Below are positions 38,623 through 50,796 of a DNA stretch of 64,000 bases, piece by piece. Below the pieces are notes generated by a model. It was not told the origin of the DNA. It saw only the letters and a list, made by a program, of their open reading frames with translations, and made no database searches. Position 1 is the stretch's first letter, and each line of letters starts with the position of its first letter. Source of the stretch: Metallyticus violacea. Its lineage: Eukaryota; Arthropoda; Insecta; Mantodea; Metallyticidae. Made by a program: the position numbers and the translations under genes. Location of the stretch: the NCBI GenBank assembly GCA_030762175.1, contig CM060837.1, forward strand, positions 7,892,001-7,956,000, written 5' to 3'.

Positions 38623-38815
38623 AAAAAGAAAAATAAAGTAACACTATTAACAATGTAACAAATTAACAGTAATTATAAAAGTAGAAAAAGATAAAACACT
38701 AAGATAAAGTCACGCTTCAAATCTGTATATTTCGAACTTGATGAACTCTTCTGACAAGAGAAGAGCTATGGATATACTTTTATAATTACTGTTAATTATA
38801 TATACACACTGTTAC
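38575..38815. repeat. Penelope-type inverted-repeat copy next to (TA)n
   Basis: A (TA)n tract at 38575-38621 is followed by sequence matching the outer flank and left arm of the 21.7-kb palindrome. The segment 38661-38683 (AATTAACAGTAATTATAAAA start) is the exact reverse complement of 38777-38799. The centre contains TATATTTCGAACTTG, the complement of the AGTTCGAAATATA core. Confidence 0.7.
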
Positions 38816-38879
38816 ACTGAAGTACTTTCAGGTATTTTCTTGTATTGTCGTTTCATGTTTATCACATCTAACTCCAGGA

Positions 38880-39940
38880 GTTGAATTCACGTTTTATGTT
38901 GTTGTGCAGTGGTTTCTTTTATAGAACATCCAGGTATTCCAAGAGCCAGCTCTGGTCCTATTCATGTTAAAGCTACTCCTTGTCGAGCGAATTCATCAGC
39001 TATTTATTGCCACAGTGACCTGGTACCCAAATGAATTGAATTTATTAATTACTACTACTTAAACTAACGCATCAGTTTTACAATTATGAACTTTAGTAAA
39101 CTAATTTCAAGCGTTTCACTAAAAATGAACCACATCTTCTCTAAGTTTCTTATGAGTTCTGTATCGTTCTTTTCTGTGTCTATTGGAAGTAATATTTCTG
39201 GAAAAAATATGTCCCATTGTTGCCAATTTCGTGGTGCATCTTCCTCTTTTGGTATAAATACTCTCCAGCGTGTATAGCCTTGCTTGTTACTATTTTATAT
39301 GGAATTCGCCACATACGTTTGTAGGGGTCAGATGCTCTTCTGCCATAATTTTTTTTTAATTCAATTTCTCCCAATTTCCCTGTATTATATCTGATGCTGA
39401 TCTCATTCCGTGGCTATTACCGATTGTTGACGTTTCCTTCTTGCCATCCGGCGATTCCGTTCTCTTGTTCCTCGTCTTTGGAATGCTTTTTAATTCTTAT
39501 ACTTTGTTATTGCTCTGGTGTTGGCAATTGTGTATCGTCTTGAAGAAGGGTCCAGTTTGCCCGTCTGATATTGTATCTTTTTCTCTGTGAGATTCCGTCT
39601 AACACCGTTAATACCAGGCCCTTCCATGGGATTTGGCAGAATGACCGCGTGCCCTATCCAGGTGATGCATATTCGTCGTGACCACATAAGAAAGAAATGT
39701 GTTCTTCGAAAATAGCATCCATGACATTGAATACATGCATTAATCGACACATTATCGCCAACTTTGAAAATCCGCGGTCACCACGTATCAGTTGAAGAAA
39801 TGTGTGTGTGTTTCTGGATGAAGTTGAAACATTGCTTTTAGCCTTTTGGGCAGTAGTACGTGGCACGGGATCGATCACACGCCAGGTTAAGCTCATGTAA
39901 CTTTCCATTTTAGAGCCGCTCTTTGTTGTGTTCGTTTTAA
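38880..39940 (-). pseudogene. R1-like non-LTR retrotransposon remnant
   Basis: The minus strand at 39374-39180 contains KRMWRIPYKIVTSKAIHAGE, close to the W--PYK-V--K conserved stretch ahead of the RT in R1-type LINEs. Downstream (39060-38990) the RNase H-like QFIWVPGHCGNK appears. The part 39908-39490 has fragments of the region between endonuclease and RT, including GINGVRRN. Most of the RT is missing. Confidence 0.5.
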
Positions 39941-40380
39941 TGTGTTCACAAGCTTAATGTTCTTGTTGTTGACAATACTACTTTGACCAGTTTCTTGGAG
40001 TGTTCGGTTTTTTTTTTTTTTTTTTTTGTCTCATTTCCCGCTTATATCATTAGCATCATTGGTAAATGCAGCTAATCTATTTGTGTTTGAATTAAAAAAA
40101 AAAAGAATTAATTGCAAATTCCGAATTCACTGTGTGTGTGCGACTAGGGAAAGAAAAGGCATGCTATTACAAAGGCAAGTGAAGAAACTGTGTAAAGTGT
40201 AGCAATATTTTGTAAATGTGTATTAGGAGACGCTAAGGCATTTTGGGAGGGGGGGTGGAGGAGGAGGGATGCAATGTTGCCATACCTCATTAGAAGACAG
40301 CAGACGCATATAGTGTGGGACTTTGGACTGTGCAAAAAAGTACAAAAGGAGGAAATCAAAGGGGCGGTGCAGTGTTTAAA

Positions 40381-40585
40381 TATATATAATGTAACAAATT
40401 AACAGTAATAATAAAAAAGTAGATGAGGATAAAACACGTCTTGCCATTGAAGATCTCCATTAGTTCGAAATATAGCAATTTCAAGTGTGACTTTTAAGTG
40501 TTTTATCCTTATCTATTTTTATTATTACTGTTAATTTGTTACATGTTAAGTGTTATTTTATTTTTATTTTTCATTTATGTATATA
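40381..40585. repeat. Third copy of the Penelope-type inverted-repeat family
   Basis: The left arm 40387-40437 and right arm 40498-40552 are inverted copies of the sequence that includes GTAACAAATTAACAGTAATA. The centre holds CATTGAAGATCTCC and AGTTCGAAATATAGC, as in the 21.7-kb copy. Confidence 0.75.
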
Positions 40586-40849
40586 TATTTGAATTTAAAA
40601 TATTACGAATAATAGTTATAAACAATTTTATTGCTTTACCCGTAACGTGTGAAATTTGCGTATCCCAAATGACGCCGACTCATTATTCACACTTTCCACC
40701 TAGTCGTCAGCACAATTAAACAACTGAAAATCGTTCCAGCTTAACTTGGGCAACTCTAGATGTTTTTTATCAAAGTAATTTTTATTGGCTTTTAACTTTT
40801 AGCTAACTTTTCTTTGGAGGAAGATTTTTTTACTAAAAATAATTTGAAT

Positions 40850-42985
40850 GCAGATATCTCATATATAGAAAGCTCATGAACATAGGACCATATGTGTTTT
40901 CCAGTATTCTGTAAAGCAATTAGTATACAGTAATAGGTCACAATAAGTAAAATAATAAAAAATATTGAGACAAATTAATTTCTCGTGTGTCTCACCTCTA
41001 GCGATATTTAAGTGCACAAAGAAATGTATTCTTCTAATATCAAACCTTTAAGAACATTGCTTTTTAACTATACATATTTACATATTTTCAAAGTAAAACA
41101 AGCAGCTTGAGTTATGAAAAAGATAGTGTAATCCAAAAATAATTTGGATTTGCGACGTAATCCAGCCCGGACTACAGTGTTACTTTTATTGAATTGTGTA
41201 AACACACGCTCTCAAAGTGATGCAAAAGAGAAGTACATTTCGTGTAATAGAATGCATCTTTTTTGCAATTTATGGCACTCCAACACAAATTCGCTATATT
41301 GCACAGGAAGAATAACACAATATGCTGTGAATCTTCCTAAAATAAACTAATTCATTTTCCTAAGAAATGAACATTTGTATGTATTTCATCTCAGTGTTCC
41401 AACACCCTAAATAACAAGTTTACTTTATTGCATTTATATAGTAATTGCAGGGTTTCAAGAAGAAAAAAAAACAATAATATTAAGTGTGGCACAATCAGTT
41501 ACATATCACTGGACTGATATATGGTCTGGAGAATGTTATTTTAATTCAAGTTACACCCAAGAGTAAATAATATGTACATGTAAATAACACGATAATAAAT
41601 GTTCTGCTTTCTTTTTCAATGTGTGTTTTAAAATCTTAAACAGCAGTTTACCTCTCCAGTTTCCTTTTAAAAACGTTTCCAACTATACATGATGTGACAG
41701 AATGAATGAATATTTTGTTTTAGAAGTGAATAACACAAGGGACATTCAATAGTAATAGAAGTGAACGTTTTATTGTAGCAGGTTAAAAATACACGCAGGT
41801 AAGTACAAGAGTCGTATGGGCCTTACGGTCGCATATGCAGTTTTACAGTCCTTGTAAAAATCAAAATGGCCATACTTACGTACACATCTGTATACTTAAC
41901 ATCACACGTTTACTATGAGCGAGGGGCACTTTTACTCACCTCCTCCCCCACTCCCCCCTCTTCTCTATGGCCATTAACCTTCTAGGTCGCTAGAAACATT
42001 CTCTATTCGTGTATCTCGCATGCACCAACACTTTCCGGCAAAAGTTCAAACTTCTGTTGGAATTCAGAAATTGCTGTGGTAAATGCTCATTTCTTAAAAT
42101 CTCCGTTTCCCTGCATTCTGCCTAAATATGCCTCCAGATATCGCTTTCCGTTGGCCTATATGACAATGTTTTTAATATAAAAATGTAACGATTCAAAGTA
42201 ACACATACTTGGCCAAGAATGTGTAAAGATTGAAGTGATAAAGAAAGTTTTAATATTAAATGAATCAACCAATGGAAAGAGTAACAACATTAATAATGTG
42301 TACCAAGAATGAAACACAAGAAAGACAGCTTTGTTGCGACTAAATGGAAATTAACGAATCTCACTCGTTTAACTAACGTATGTTGAAAATATAATGCATT
42401 GTAATGTATATAATAATTATAATAATAATAATAATAATAATAAGCCATTGTAACAAGAGACGGTTTATATTTCAATATTTAGTTAGTTGAAGTTTGTATT
42501 CCGTGAGAAGTGGTTCGTACTGCGTAAAGAGGAGTTGCGAGTTATATTTCGTGGGAAGAAGTTACAAATTATCAGTCGTGAATAATAAGAGTCACGAGTT
42601 CGAATTAATATCAGTATAGGAATATATTTAACGAGTTATACCAGGACAAAGATACAATAAAGCATGTTAAATGTCTATTAGTAATAAAAAGAGACTTTGC
42701 GCAGAGTATGGAGTAAAATCAGTCATTAAAGCATATTTGTCGGAAGATGAATATAAATTTCTTCACGTCTATCTCGTATTCAGTGTACATCTAATAATGT
42801 TCTCACAACTCATTTTATCAGAAAAAAGTGCACAGTTGTGTATTAATGATAAGACATTAATAAACTCCATAGATTACTTTGCAGTGTGGGCTTGATATAC
42901 TGAAATTCACACTCCTTTCACCCCAGAAGTATCAATCTGAAAAATGCAGCTGTAATAACAAACTATGAGCTAGCCGAGCATATCG
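40850..42985. other. Unassigned AT-rich DNA
   Basis: No gene is recognised. Contains (TAA)n at about 42419-42442 and a CT-rich patch at 41935-41965. Confidence 0.35.
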
Positions 42986-42989
42986 TGGT

Positions 42990-43480
42990 GGTAGTAGTGA
43001 ACGACATCTACGACGACACGCCTATATCGTTGCAAATTTGGAACAAAATAACGTCGGCGTTATACACCATTAAATTTCACCACAAATGACAGCATCTAAC
43101 ATCCACAATGTTTTAAAGGTGGCCAAAGCTGTTGAAGCGTAGGCCAGAAGATGGTTGCCAGTTTCTTCTCAGTAAGCGACCATACTCTAACCATTCATTT
43201 TTAAGTAGGGGAATAAAGTCACTGCCAACATTTACATCACAGTTTACTGACAGAAAAAAGAAGATCGAAGTCTGGGTTAAGAGGATTGTTGCTTCATCAA
43301 GACAATGCCTGTGAGCACACCGCTTTGAAAACAATAGGAAGTTCTGCAAGATTTGGAAGTGACACTGGTGAAACTCCCACCGTATGGTCCAAACTTGACT
43401 CCCTTTTACTTTTAACGAATTCCGAAGAAATGCAGCTAATGCAGTTGTACCCATGAAAACATTATTGAAAATGTCTTAAA
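42990..43480 (+). pseudogene. Mariner-like transposase 3' half (same family as 11.7-12.5 kb)
   Basis: The + strand near 43285-43420 reads LLLHQDNACEHTALKT and, one frame away, VLQDLEVTLVKLPPYGPNLT. These are the HQDNAPCHTA block with the second catalytic Asp and the PPYSPDL-P block. Preceded by sequence shared with the 12.1-kb copy. Confidence 0.65.
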
Positions 43481-43533
43481 ATCTCCATCGATCCTACTTA
43501 TTAGGCATGAAAATGACTCTATGCATATATGTG

Positions 43534-43581
<48 letters not shown>

Positions 43582-43619
43582 GTGTCTGTTAATGCTCTAG
43601 CGTCCGAATTTTTTCTCTC

Positions 43620-45195
43620 TCAATAAAATTTGACATATAATGATCAATTAACAAATGATTCATCGAGCTCGTTAACCAGCAAAATTGTATCATTGAGGCC
43701 GGGGGTTAATCTAAAGCGAAAATTTAGAAATCACTCTAGCGGCGGCAATTTTAGTTGTTTCTCGGTGAATTTTGGTATATGCCATTGAAATAAATTAGTA
43801 ATAACCGTTTCCGAAAAAGGTCAAAGTCAGAGTATTAAGAATGGGGGATTACCTGAAACCCAAAATTTAAAAACAGCTCTAGTGGCATCAATATTTATTT
43901 TTTCGCAACGAAACTCGGTATATACCCTTTAAATTAAATAAAAACAACACTTTCTGAAAATCAGGAAAATCGGGTCATTATGAGTGGAGATATATCTGAA
44001 AATGGAATTTTAAAGAGTGGGGGGTTAAAGCTATATTTAAAAATGGCTCTAGACACCGCAATTTTTAATTTTTTTAAGGAACTGGGTATATGCCATTGAA
44101 ATAAAGTAATAAAATAATTTCCGAAAAATTAGGGAAATCAGATTATTAGGAGTGGGGGTTTACCTGAATCCCAAAATCGCTCTAATGGCACCGATATTTG
44201 TTTGTTTTTTCGCAACGAAACTCCTTATATACAATTTAAATAAAAGAAGATAAATATTTTCTGAAAATCAGGAAAATATGGCCACTAGGAGTGGGAGTTT
44301 ACGTGAAACCCAAAATTTAAAAACTGTTCTAGCGGCACAAATACTTATTTTTTTTCACAACAAAACTCGGTATATACCATTTAAATAAAATTAGAAAAAT
44401 ATTGTCTGAAAATTAGAAAAATTGGACCATCAGTAGTGGAGGTATACTTGAAAACCGACATTTAAAAAGCGTTCTAGCCTTTAATTTTCTCTCAACTCTT
44501 TCAAAATAAACTCAGCATTAAAACTATTTATAACGAATGCATATATTTTATATTTAACAAAAGCATGGTCCTATAGATAGCAACAATCTAATATGTATGT
44601 GATAATTATACATGTATGTAAGAGTACTCTGTAATAGCCTTCAGTAATCATTTGCATTACATGTTTTTACTACAATAAAATTGAAATATAATTTCAAACA
44701 TACTGAAAATCGATGGAAGTTTTGATTGTATATTGTTCATTGTGAATATTTGCTAGTAAATTGTACTTGTTTTTAAATAGTAACGTCTTTAATTTTTTTA
44801 TTAATTAACATTAACTTCTTCTTAAATACAGGAGATAAGTAGAAACTTTCAGTTATTTTAGTGAATCAAAAGATAATATCAAGGAATAATTCATAAACAT
44901 GGTCACATTTTAAAATGTTTAAAAATAACCACTCAGTGTAGTTTTGTCTGTTAGTGGTAATTATTTTATTTAATTAACAGTATACCATTAATTTTGCACT
45001 TTAATCTCAAAACAACAATAATCATAATAATGTTTCTTTTATGCAATACTTATAGTTTAAGATTTCTAATTTTGTTATCCTAATACCACACAGTAATGCC
45101 ACAACTTATTCCATTTCATTAATTAATAAGACCCTAAGTTGGATTTTATATTCATTTTTAAAGTTATTAACTTGGAAAGGAATTCACTTAGTTCA
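43620..45195. repeat. Dispersed noncoding repeat with internal ~120-bp units (copy 2)
   Basis: About six or seven units (43700-44520) share CTGAAAATCAGGAAAAT, GAGTGGGGG-TTACCTGAA, CCCAAAATTTAAAAA and CGCAACGAAACTCGG with copy 1 at 2110-3240. They are followed by the same tail (TTACATGTTTTTACTACAAT and TAATGCCACAACTTATTCC). A (TA)n tract lies just before it at 43539-43579. Confidence 0.75.
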
Positions 45196-45204
45196 CTTAT
45201 ACCA

Positions 45205-45278
45205 ACACGGGTGACCGAGGTCGTTAAGGCGTGGGATCGAGAGGAAGGTCTGGGGATCGAATTCCGTTGGGACTCTGA

Positions 45279-45351
<73 letters not shown>

Positions 45352-45535
45352 TTTTCTTTCTTTCTTTTTTTTTTTTTTTTAATTTCAGGTTTTCCTCATA
45401 AATGGCAAATGCCGGAGAAATACCCTAAACTGGAACATTTCCTCCCTTAAAAAATTCTTTCTCAATATATTATTTCATCTCCTGTATCATCAGTGTTCAC
45501 CGCCTATGGTGTCTTAGTAGTAAAACACTATTAAA
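45205..45535 (+). mobile_element. tRNA-derived SINE (family A) with expanded (TTTC)n
   Basis: The head GTGACCGAGGTCGTTAAGGC is box A-like, and GGGGATCGAATTCC is box B-like. The body CTCATAAATGGCAAATGCC and the tail TGGTGTCTTAGTAGTAAAAC match the copy at 51515-52075. A ~95-bp TTTC/T tract (45281-45380) replaces the short pyrimidine stretch seen in the other copy. Confidence 0.8.
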
Positions 45536-45539
45536 AAAA

Positions 45540-47000
45540 CTTCTTTTAGCAGTTCCTGCGTAACAGACTTTTTACAGTGTCCGACAGTGCGCCTCACCGT
45601 TGACTGTGGGTCATGTTCGAAAAATTCAGTTAGTCATTGTCTGTGGACGGAAACAGCTGACGGTGAAATGTGATAGTATGTATGTAGCGTAAGAAATACA
45701 CGTTAAAGGCTGGTCCCTGGTCATCTGCGACAGCTCATTTGATAAATCTGTCAGCAATATGGTAAATGATAAAACTTCTCTATGATTTTCTGGGGTCTTT
45801 ATTATTGAAACGCTGAAGTCATTGTTCGCTGACAAATTCTTACATTCCACTTAAGAAATTCTGTCATTAATTGTAGTAAATTTTTTACTGGTTGCTTGGT
45901 AATGCTGTAAAGCAGCATATTGGCTGCATTGAACAAGCTGAAGACCGCTACTCAAACAATGTGTTCTATTCAAATCTTTGTAAACAAAACAACTGTTGGT
46001 GTGAGTTCGAAAAATGTATGGTCGAAAAATAGGACATGTTATGGTTTACTTCCTCTGTAGTATAGAGTGTGCAATTAGTGTGAAGCTTTATTTTGTTTTA
46101 TTTAAGGACACTCTTTAACATCTCAGGTCATCAGCGTTTGAAACTTTATGAAAGCTTAATTACTGAGAATGACGTTGAGGTTAGAAATGTTAGTGCTAGC
46201 AATACAGATTGTTGTGGTTTGGATATGAGTGATGCAAACAGTTAAAAATGTGTTTAAAGGTATAGACTAATTCCCTATAAACTTTTGGAACACAATATTT
46301 GTGCAGTATCTAGAAAAGGCAACCAAGTGCAGCTGTTATGTTTACATGGCAAGCCCCAAAATATTAATGGTTCATTTAACTCAATGATGTGTGATAGATG
46401 TCCAAAAACATCATTATAGGTTTAAAAAAATTAGAAATGACTGCATTATGTAATAGCCTGCTTCAATGATGGAAACATTACAACAAAACATATTTTTGAT
46501 ATAATGGTTATTGTTTCTGGAGTGTGATGCCACATTATATTGAAAAAATTGTACACCATTCGCATGAGAGATGCCAAAGCAATGTGAAACAGCTAAGAGC
46601 AAGAAAAAGAAAAGGAGCCAGGGCCAAACAGAAGAGAGAAAAGAAGAGGGATGTAGATTGTGGAGCTGAAGATTATTAAAAACTACAAAAAGTGAGTAAA
46701 CACATAAAATTACTACGTTTTGTATATTCGTCGTTTCCTTTAATTTACAGTTTCCATGCACCATTTCTCCAAATCTAACCAACAAATTGTTGTGCTTATT
46801 TTTCTGCTTACATCTTGACCGCAACCAATGTAAATTAGAATTCTTATATATCCCATATTCCCCCTGAATTTATCAAAAAATGGTGTAGTGATGTAAATAA
46901 AGTCAAGATTTTCACAGACTTGTTTAATGTAATTAAAGTTAAGGGATATGTACCGATTATTGGAGGAAAGTTATAATTCACAGGCATAATATAAAGGCAA
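45540..47000. other. Unassigned; possible decayed coding remnant at 46180-46700
   Basis: The + strand around 46430-46560 gives FNDGNITTKHIF and IRMRDAKAM in one frame, suggesting an old transposon protein, but no family was identified. Confidence 0.3.
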
Positions 47001-47007
47001 AGGGAGC

Positions 47008-47700
47008 ATGAATGAACCTAAAAAGTACAGAGGTATAGCATTGTTATCAAACGTTGGCAAGATTTCCACAGGAATCCAAGCAAATAGGATACAAAATTTG
47101 GTGAAGATACATAACATTCTTTCCGGATCTCAAATAGGATTTCGCAAGGGGAGAAGAACAGTAGATTATTTATTCATAATTAAAATTTTGGTGGATAAAT
47201 ACCTAAAAGAAAAAAAGGGGTAATTGCATATGGCATTTGTGGATTTGGAGAAAGCATATGATTGCATTGATCTTAATTTGTTATGGTTCAAACTATTGAG
47301 TAAGGACGTAAGTCAGCATGTGGGAACACCCTTAAGGCTTTACATAAGGAGAATACATTCTGTATACAAGTAAGTGCAGGAGTGGTAACAAAAGATGTCA
47401 AACAAATGAGGGGACTACGGCAAGGGTGTAAGTTAAGTCCAGTATTATTTAATTTGTTTATTGATGATATATTGACTGAGATTAGTAAATGCAACAAATG
47501 GATGCCGATTATAAACAAGGTTTCAGTTCCTGGGTTGTTATTTGCAGACTACTTAGTGATAGGTTCAGCTTCAACAACTGGATTAAAACAGTCCTTGCAG
47601 GGTATAGAGAAATATTTCGATGACTGGAATTTGAAAGTAAATCAAGAAAAGACCCCATTATAGTGTTTAAGAAAGGGGCTAAATTAAGCAAGTATGAAAA
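47008..47700 (+). pseudogene. Non-LTR retrotransposon reverse transcriptase fragment
   Basis: Three adjacent frames give an RT from motif 2a to 7: YRGIALLSNVGKISTGIQA, SGSQIGFRKGRRTVDYLF, MAFVDLEKAYDCID (first catalytic Asp present), MRGLRQGCKLSPVLFNLF and VPGLLFADYLVIGSA. The catalytic box at 47541-47552 is FADY, where active enzymes have FADD, so the third Asp is lost. The frame breaks near 47221 and 47330-47380. The copy has no endonuclease or 3' end. Confidence 0.8.
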
Positions 47701-47789
47701 GTGGAAGAAGGGAGATAAGGAATATAAAGTGGATAATATCTAGGGGTTAAAATCGATGGGGGTTGGAAATGGGAGAAACAGATTTTGTC

Positions 47790-48260
47790 AATCACTTCTG
47801 GCAAACAAATTGTTGTATATCATTCAACATTAACAGTTCTTCGATCCTTTAAAAGAATGGTTGCAACTTTTTCAGTACAGCCGAAGAAACAAACGATCAT
47901 TTTCTTGGAAGTGCTTCGTGAACGAACAACTTTTGTGGCATTCGGTTCATCTTGGAACACCCAAACAGTGGATAGTTGCTTAGTTTCCAGTTCATACGAA
48001 TATATCCAAGTTTTGGACACCTGTTACGATGTTGTATACGGATTTTTCTGTTCATTTTAAGCATTTCATTACACAAATTAACATGAGTTTTTTTAAACTT
48101 GGGTCAAATTATGCGGAATTCATCGGGAACAGATCTTTTCGTGCAAAATCGAATGTACTGCAGTGTTCGATATGCTTAAGGATGCCTCTATCTCACTGTA
48201 AGTCACATGCCGATCTTCTTCAATATGTTCCGCATAGTATGGATTTTTTTTTTTTTTTTT
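47790..48260 (-). pseudogene. Mariner-like transposase middle fragment
   Basis: The minus frame 48020-47820 reads MSKTWIYSYELETKQLSTVW, VFQDEPNATKVVRSRSTSKK and MIVCFFGCTEKVATILLKD, the block following the first catalytic Asp. GDETW has become MSKTW. N-terminal pieces follow to ~48260 in broken frames. Confidence 0.7.
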
Positions 48261-48264
48261 GAAT

Positions 48265-50150
48265 GACAAGCAGTTTAGAGCTTCTATTCATTGCTGTTGA
48301 ATTAGACCTTTACTAAAACTGTAAAAAAATAATCCAACGAAAACCTTCACGTGAAATTTCTCCTCTTCTCTCTCTCTCTTGCAAAATTGATTTGTTTAAA
48401 CGGTCGTTGTAAATAAACTACTCGATCAGTTTCTAAGCTACAACTGCTTTACAATAACAAATGTCAATTGTTTCGAAAATAGTAATGACATCTTTATAGT
48501 GCCACCTAGTGGTCGTTTGTAACAACTTAAAAGAAAACTCTCGTAATTTGAAAAATGGCCGTAGTATAAAATGTTTTTGCATCCATTTCTGTATAGCGTC
48601 CTTGGTCCAGGCAACGAAAAATGTCTATAGTGAACTGTGGCAACTATATGCCACCAAAAACCCTGCACGTGCCGTTTATGGCTTTTAAGGAGATGGGGGT
48701 AAGCGCCTAGCGTTTGACTGCTGGCTAGGGATTCGAATGAACGCGGTTACTTTATCTCCCATACAAATGAATGCTGTTTTTACACATCAAAAGTTTAATT
48801 TTCATAACATGAATATTATTTCAACTTCTATTAAAAGCAAAATTCTCTCATCCAACTATAAGCTCATTTCCTACTTCATGCATGCAAGTAATGCGCTTCT
48901 ACTGCTGCAAAGTGACAACAGATTTTACTGTTCTCACAAGCCTCGCTGATGTTAAGCACTTGTAAATGCGGTTTTATTTGATAGGCGCACCGCTGAAGTA
49001 CAAAAGGGTTTATTGTGTTCGGCTGCGCCCGGAGGCGACAACATGAATTTGAACGCATTATCCCATTATAACCTTAATGATAATCAGTGCCGCATGGCCA
49101 GTTCGGGTCGCGGTGTCTGTTTTAAAGCTAATTCAATTCAATTAAGAGACGTCTGATAGTCAGAGAGGCAACCTCTTTGAGAGTCGCTGCGGCTCGAGTA
49201 GAGATGCAGGGAATTGCTGTTGAATTCATCTCGTCTGGAAATACGAGAGATTTCCTGCATGCCTTTTGCTGACGGCATTTATGTTGATTGAGATTTTTGT
49301 ATGCTACGTGCGTGTGCAATGCGAAGACTGCATGAGTGACATATGCCATTTTGTACGAGAGTTCATTTACATACTCCACCTTTGGTTCATTTCAGTAGTA
49401 TTATAACATTGCACGGGCAGTTTTCAACTCACACATAAACCTACATCAATATATAAGACCTGATCATTTGTTCAGATAGTAATGAATTTGATTGTTCGCA
49501 CATGGTTCCATTATTTGCCGCTTGGAGCGCTACCGTAAACGCAGATGCAGTATTTCATTTCAATGAAAATACCAACATAAATCATGTTTAACAGTACCAA
49601 GAAACTATGTGTTAACCAGAACTACAATTATAAGGAAACTAAAAGTCACTTCGTCTTCTACCAAGTTACGCAACTCAGATAACCGTCGAGAGATTAGACT
49701 CATGGTATTTTTTCAAACGTTTTTATTAACTCGCTTTCTTGTCTGTTCGGGTGGAATTTTATAATTACTTTTTCATGCTCTTCTAAATGAGATAGAAACT
49801 TGAAAATTTGCACATAGGTCAGAAATGGATGACAATACAATATAATACGGTAATTATCATGGTTCAATGGTTTCACGGTTCAAAAATATGGTTCCGCAGT
49901 TTTGAAAGTAAAGCAGCGCAATATTAAACACAAAGGTTTTAAAAATTGTAAGATTGAATAGTAAGAACATATTTCTGTAGTTTCGTTAATAACACGTAAA
50001 AATATAAAATTTATAATAATCTTTATTTAAAAATAAGAACATTTTCTATTATGAGTATTATATTTATGAATACAATAAATAAATTATAATGTAACTTGAT
50101 TTATATTTAATTCAAAGTTTTATTTGAATCTAAAATAATTAGAATTCTTT
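48265..50150. other. Unassigned DNA
   Basis: No recognisable gene. The part 48980-49400 is GC-richer and CpG-containing and may be an unknown repeat. A T run lies at 48245-48260. Confidence 0.3.
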
Positions 50151-50172
50151 TTGTTATACTTTGATAACAATA

Positions 50173-50344
50173 GTCACCATGGCAACTACTCAAATAAACG
50201 GCGCGATGTCAAACGCGCAAATTCCAAGAAACGCATGGCTCAAGCGCGATCAACTAAGAGGATGGAAAAACGTTCTTCTCGACTCGCTAATGATACGTAA
50301 CGACATGCTAAATATTTTGATAACAATACAATCGCCATGGTAAC
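50173..50344. promoter_or_regulatory. Two X-box-like palindromes (possible RFX sites)
   Basis: GTCACCATGGCAAC (50173-50186) and ATCGCCATGGTAAC (50331-50344) both resemble the RFX-factor X-box (GTNRCC, spacer, RGYAAC). Each is preceded by TTGATAACAATA-like sequence, so the pair may equally be ends of a small repeat. Confidence 0.3.
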
Positions 50345-50796
50345 GTTTCAAATAAAAACATCAAATTTAAATCCTTACAAATAACAATTAATAAATCTGA
50401 TTTCTGTTACATAAATTCAATTGCGCTAGTGTTAATGTGTAATATGTGTAAATAAGTAGTGAGTGAGTATTATACTTAATATAATATAATGAGTTACATA
50501 CATTATCAAAGATTTTGACTTCTATATATTTAGGATTTGGTACAAATGTATTTAATACTGAAATAAAAATTTGCAAAATTAACTATGTATTTCTGTATTT
50601 TGTTTTTAATTAAAAACAATAATTAATAAACTGTTTTGATATATCAACGGAGTAGATAAAACAATTTTCTATTTTAGATGTGATCAAGAGAAAACAAAGT
50701 GAACTAAATCTAAAAGTTGCTCAATTTTTGTCATTATTTAATCGAGATGTCTAATACCGATTGCAAAATTACGTGCACAGAAGACTAAAAAGTAGA

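Noticed and set aside
42671..42895. 74-codon frame after an AATAAAGCATG context
   Set aside because: No recognisable domain, no splice partners and no repeated copy in the window; probably chance.
45139..45450. 103-codon open frame with poly-Phe/Leu/Ser
   Set aside because: Produced by the (TTTC)n tract in a SINE.
46414..46824. 136-codon minus-strand frame, hydrophobic
   Set aside because: Runs antisense to a region with decayed + strand coding signal; composition reflects reverse-complemented AT-rich sequence and no motif is seen.
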